DNA of 7,174 bases from Bacteroidales bacterium (GTDB taxonomy: Bacteria > Bacteroidota > Bacteroidia > Bacteroidales > UBA7960), in NCBI GenBank assembly GCA_003560215.1, contig PWIY01000169.1, positions 1 to 7,174 on the forward strand. Reading direction: 5' to 3'. The position numbers were made by a program, and so were the translations under genes. Shown here in pieces: positions 6,578 through 7,174 of this stretch. Numbering within the stretch: the first letter of the stretch is position 1; every line of letters begins with the position of its first letter. The notes under the pieces are model-generated. The model was not told where the DNA came from and did no database searches. It saw nothing but the letters and a program-made list of their open reading frames with translations.

Positions 6578-6976
6578 ATGGAAACCAAACGCGAAAAAAC
6601 AAGGTATTCGGACGAGGAACTCAAGGAGTTCCGCGAAATCATCGAAAAGAAGCTGAAAGAAGCCAGGGCCGGGCTGAAGTTGCTGACCGAAGCATATACA
6701 ACCCAGAACGCCAACGACACAAATGATACCTCCCCTTCATTCAAAATTCTGGAAGAAGGATCCCAGGTGCTGTCCAAGGAAGAAAACGGACAGCTGGCAG
6801 CACGGCAGGAAAAGTTCATTCGTGACCTTGAAAATGCCCTTATTCGCATCGAAAATAAAACCTACGGCATTTGCAGGGTTACCGGAAAGCTTATATCCAA
6901 GGAAAGACTCAGAAGCGTTCCTCATGCAACCATGAGCATCGAAGCCAAGCTGAACAGAAAACCCAACGAAACCTGA
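6578..6976 (+). CDS. DksA/TraR-family regulator with degenerate zinc finger
   Basis: Family members bind in the secondary channel of RNA polymerase and adjust initiation at stress- and growth-controlled promoters, often with ppGpp. This protein has 132 residues. Residues about 11-45 and 64-92 form the two helices of a charged coiled coil, joined by an acidic turn (NANDTNDTS, 44-52) in the place of the DksA tip aspartates. The C-terminal globular part aligns closely with E. coli DksA around YGIC (96-99) and VPHAT (114-118), but of the four zinc cysteines only Cys99 remains. The other positions are Thr102, Ser120 and Ala123. The fold is presumably kept without zinc. I remember similar sequences (GICRVTGKLI) from other Bacteroidota, so this is a lineage trait, not decay. 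It begins 14 bases after ileS and ends 22 bases before lspA, on the same strand. Whether it responds to ppGpp is unknown. Confidence 0.9.
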   Translation: METKREKTRYSDEELKEFREIIEKKLKEARAGLKLLTEAYTTQNANDTNDTSPSFKILEEGSQVLSKEENGQLAARQEKFIRDLENALIRIENKTYGICRVTGKLISKERLRSVPHATMSIEAKLNRKPNET

Positions 6977-6998
6977 TAATCGCCCCAACGTTACCGGT

Positions 6999-7174
6999 TT
7001 GGAGAAAAGGCACATCCCCTGGATTATAATTCCCGGCATTCTATTGATCGACCAGATCAGCAAGATCCTGGTCAAGCTCAATATGACACTGGGTCAGAGT
7101 ATTCCGGTTTTCGGTGATTGGTTCCAGATCCATTTAACCGAGAATTACGGAATGGCTTTTGGTCTTGAATTCTC
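6999..7174 (+). CDS. lspA: Lipoprotein signal peptidase (signal peptidase II), N-terminal 58 residues, cut by the right edge
   Basis: An inner-membrane aspartyl protease that removes the signal peptide of diacylglyceryl-modified prolipoproteins just before the lipidated cysteine. Visible parts are the first membrane segment with the conserved Asp18-Gln19 and Lys22 (LLIDQISK), a periplasmic stretch (QSIPVFGDWFQIHLTEN) and the conserved ENYGMAFG (48-55). The two catalytic aspartates come later and are outside the window. The start is chosen as TTG at 6999. The frame is closed by a TGA at 6951-6953, no ATG or GTG lies between, and the first in-frame ATG (7083, residue 29) would delete the first membrane helix. 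It lies 22 bases after the DksA-like gene and should be co-transcribed with ileS. Confidence 0.92.
   Translation, partial: MEKRHIPWIIIPGILLIDQISKILVKLNMTLGQSIPVFGDWFQIHLTENYGMAFGLEF

Noticed and set aside
1..7174. CRISPR array, tRNA or rRNA genes, insertion sequences, prophage or defence genes
   Set aside because: I saw no regularly spaced repeats, no tRNA cloverleaf, no terminal inverted repeats with transposase, and no protein of such systems on either strand.

Overview
The window reads as chromosomal DNA of a Bacteroidota member with intermediate GC content. Four things point there. Exact or near matches to the Bacteroidota -7 promoter element TAnnTTTG precede four genes. Good Shine-Dalgarno sequences are lacking. 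The isoleucyl-tRNA synthetase is the long type-2 form. The gene order ileS, DksA/TraR-like gene, lspA is one I know from this phylum. I cannot place it more finely from sequence alone.

Left part, minus strand (1-1771). A secreted serine protease of the lysyl-endopeptidase type starts at 949 and runs off the left edge. It is preceded by a gene-free stretch of 300 bases holding its likely promoter, several short inverted repeats and a terminator-like hairpin. Next comes an unrecognised 155-residue cysteine-containing protein (1250-1717). Its start is moved inward because a good promoter lies between the upstream ATG and the internal one.

Middle (1718-3188). An AT-rich divergent promoter region leads into a plus-strand lipoprotein of the glucose/sorbosone (PQQ-dependent aldose) dehydrogenase family. 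It is followed by a strong hairpin and the ileS promoter and leader.

Right part, plus strand (3189-7174). ileS, a small DksA/TraR-like regulator that has lost three of its four zinc cysteines, and the start of lspA (lipoprotein signal peptidase, TTG start, cut by the right edge) are spaced 14 and 22 bases apart and look like one operon. It joins tRNA charging, an RNA-polymerase-binding regulator and lipoprotein maturation. The dehydrogenase next door is itself a lipoprotein that would need LspA, but nothing shows co-regulation.

The most notable point is the IleRS signature motif. It reads Gly-Ile-His-His instead of His-Ile-Gly-His, the swap reported for mupirocin-hyper-resistant type-2 enzymes. 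I found no CRISPR array, RNA gene, insertion sequence or phage gene, and no evidence of a new multi-gene system. This is mainly an ordinary core-genome neighbourhood with one unrecognised gene.
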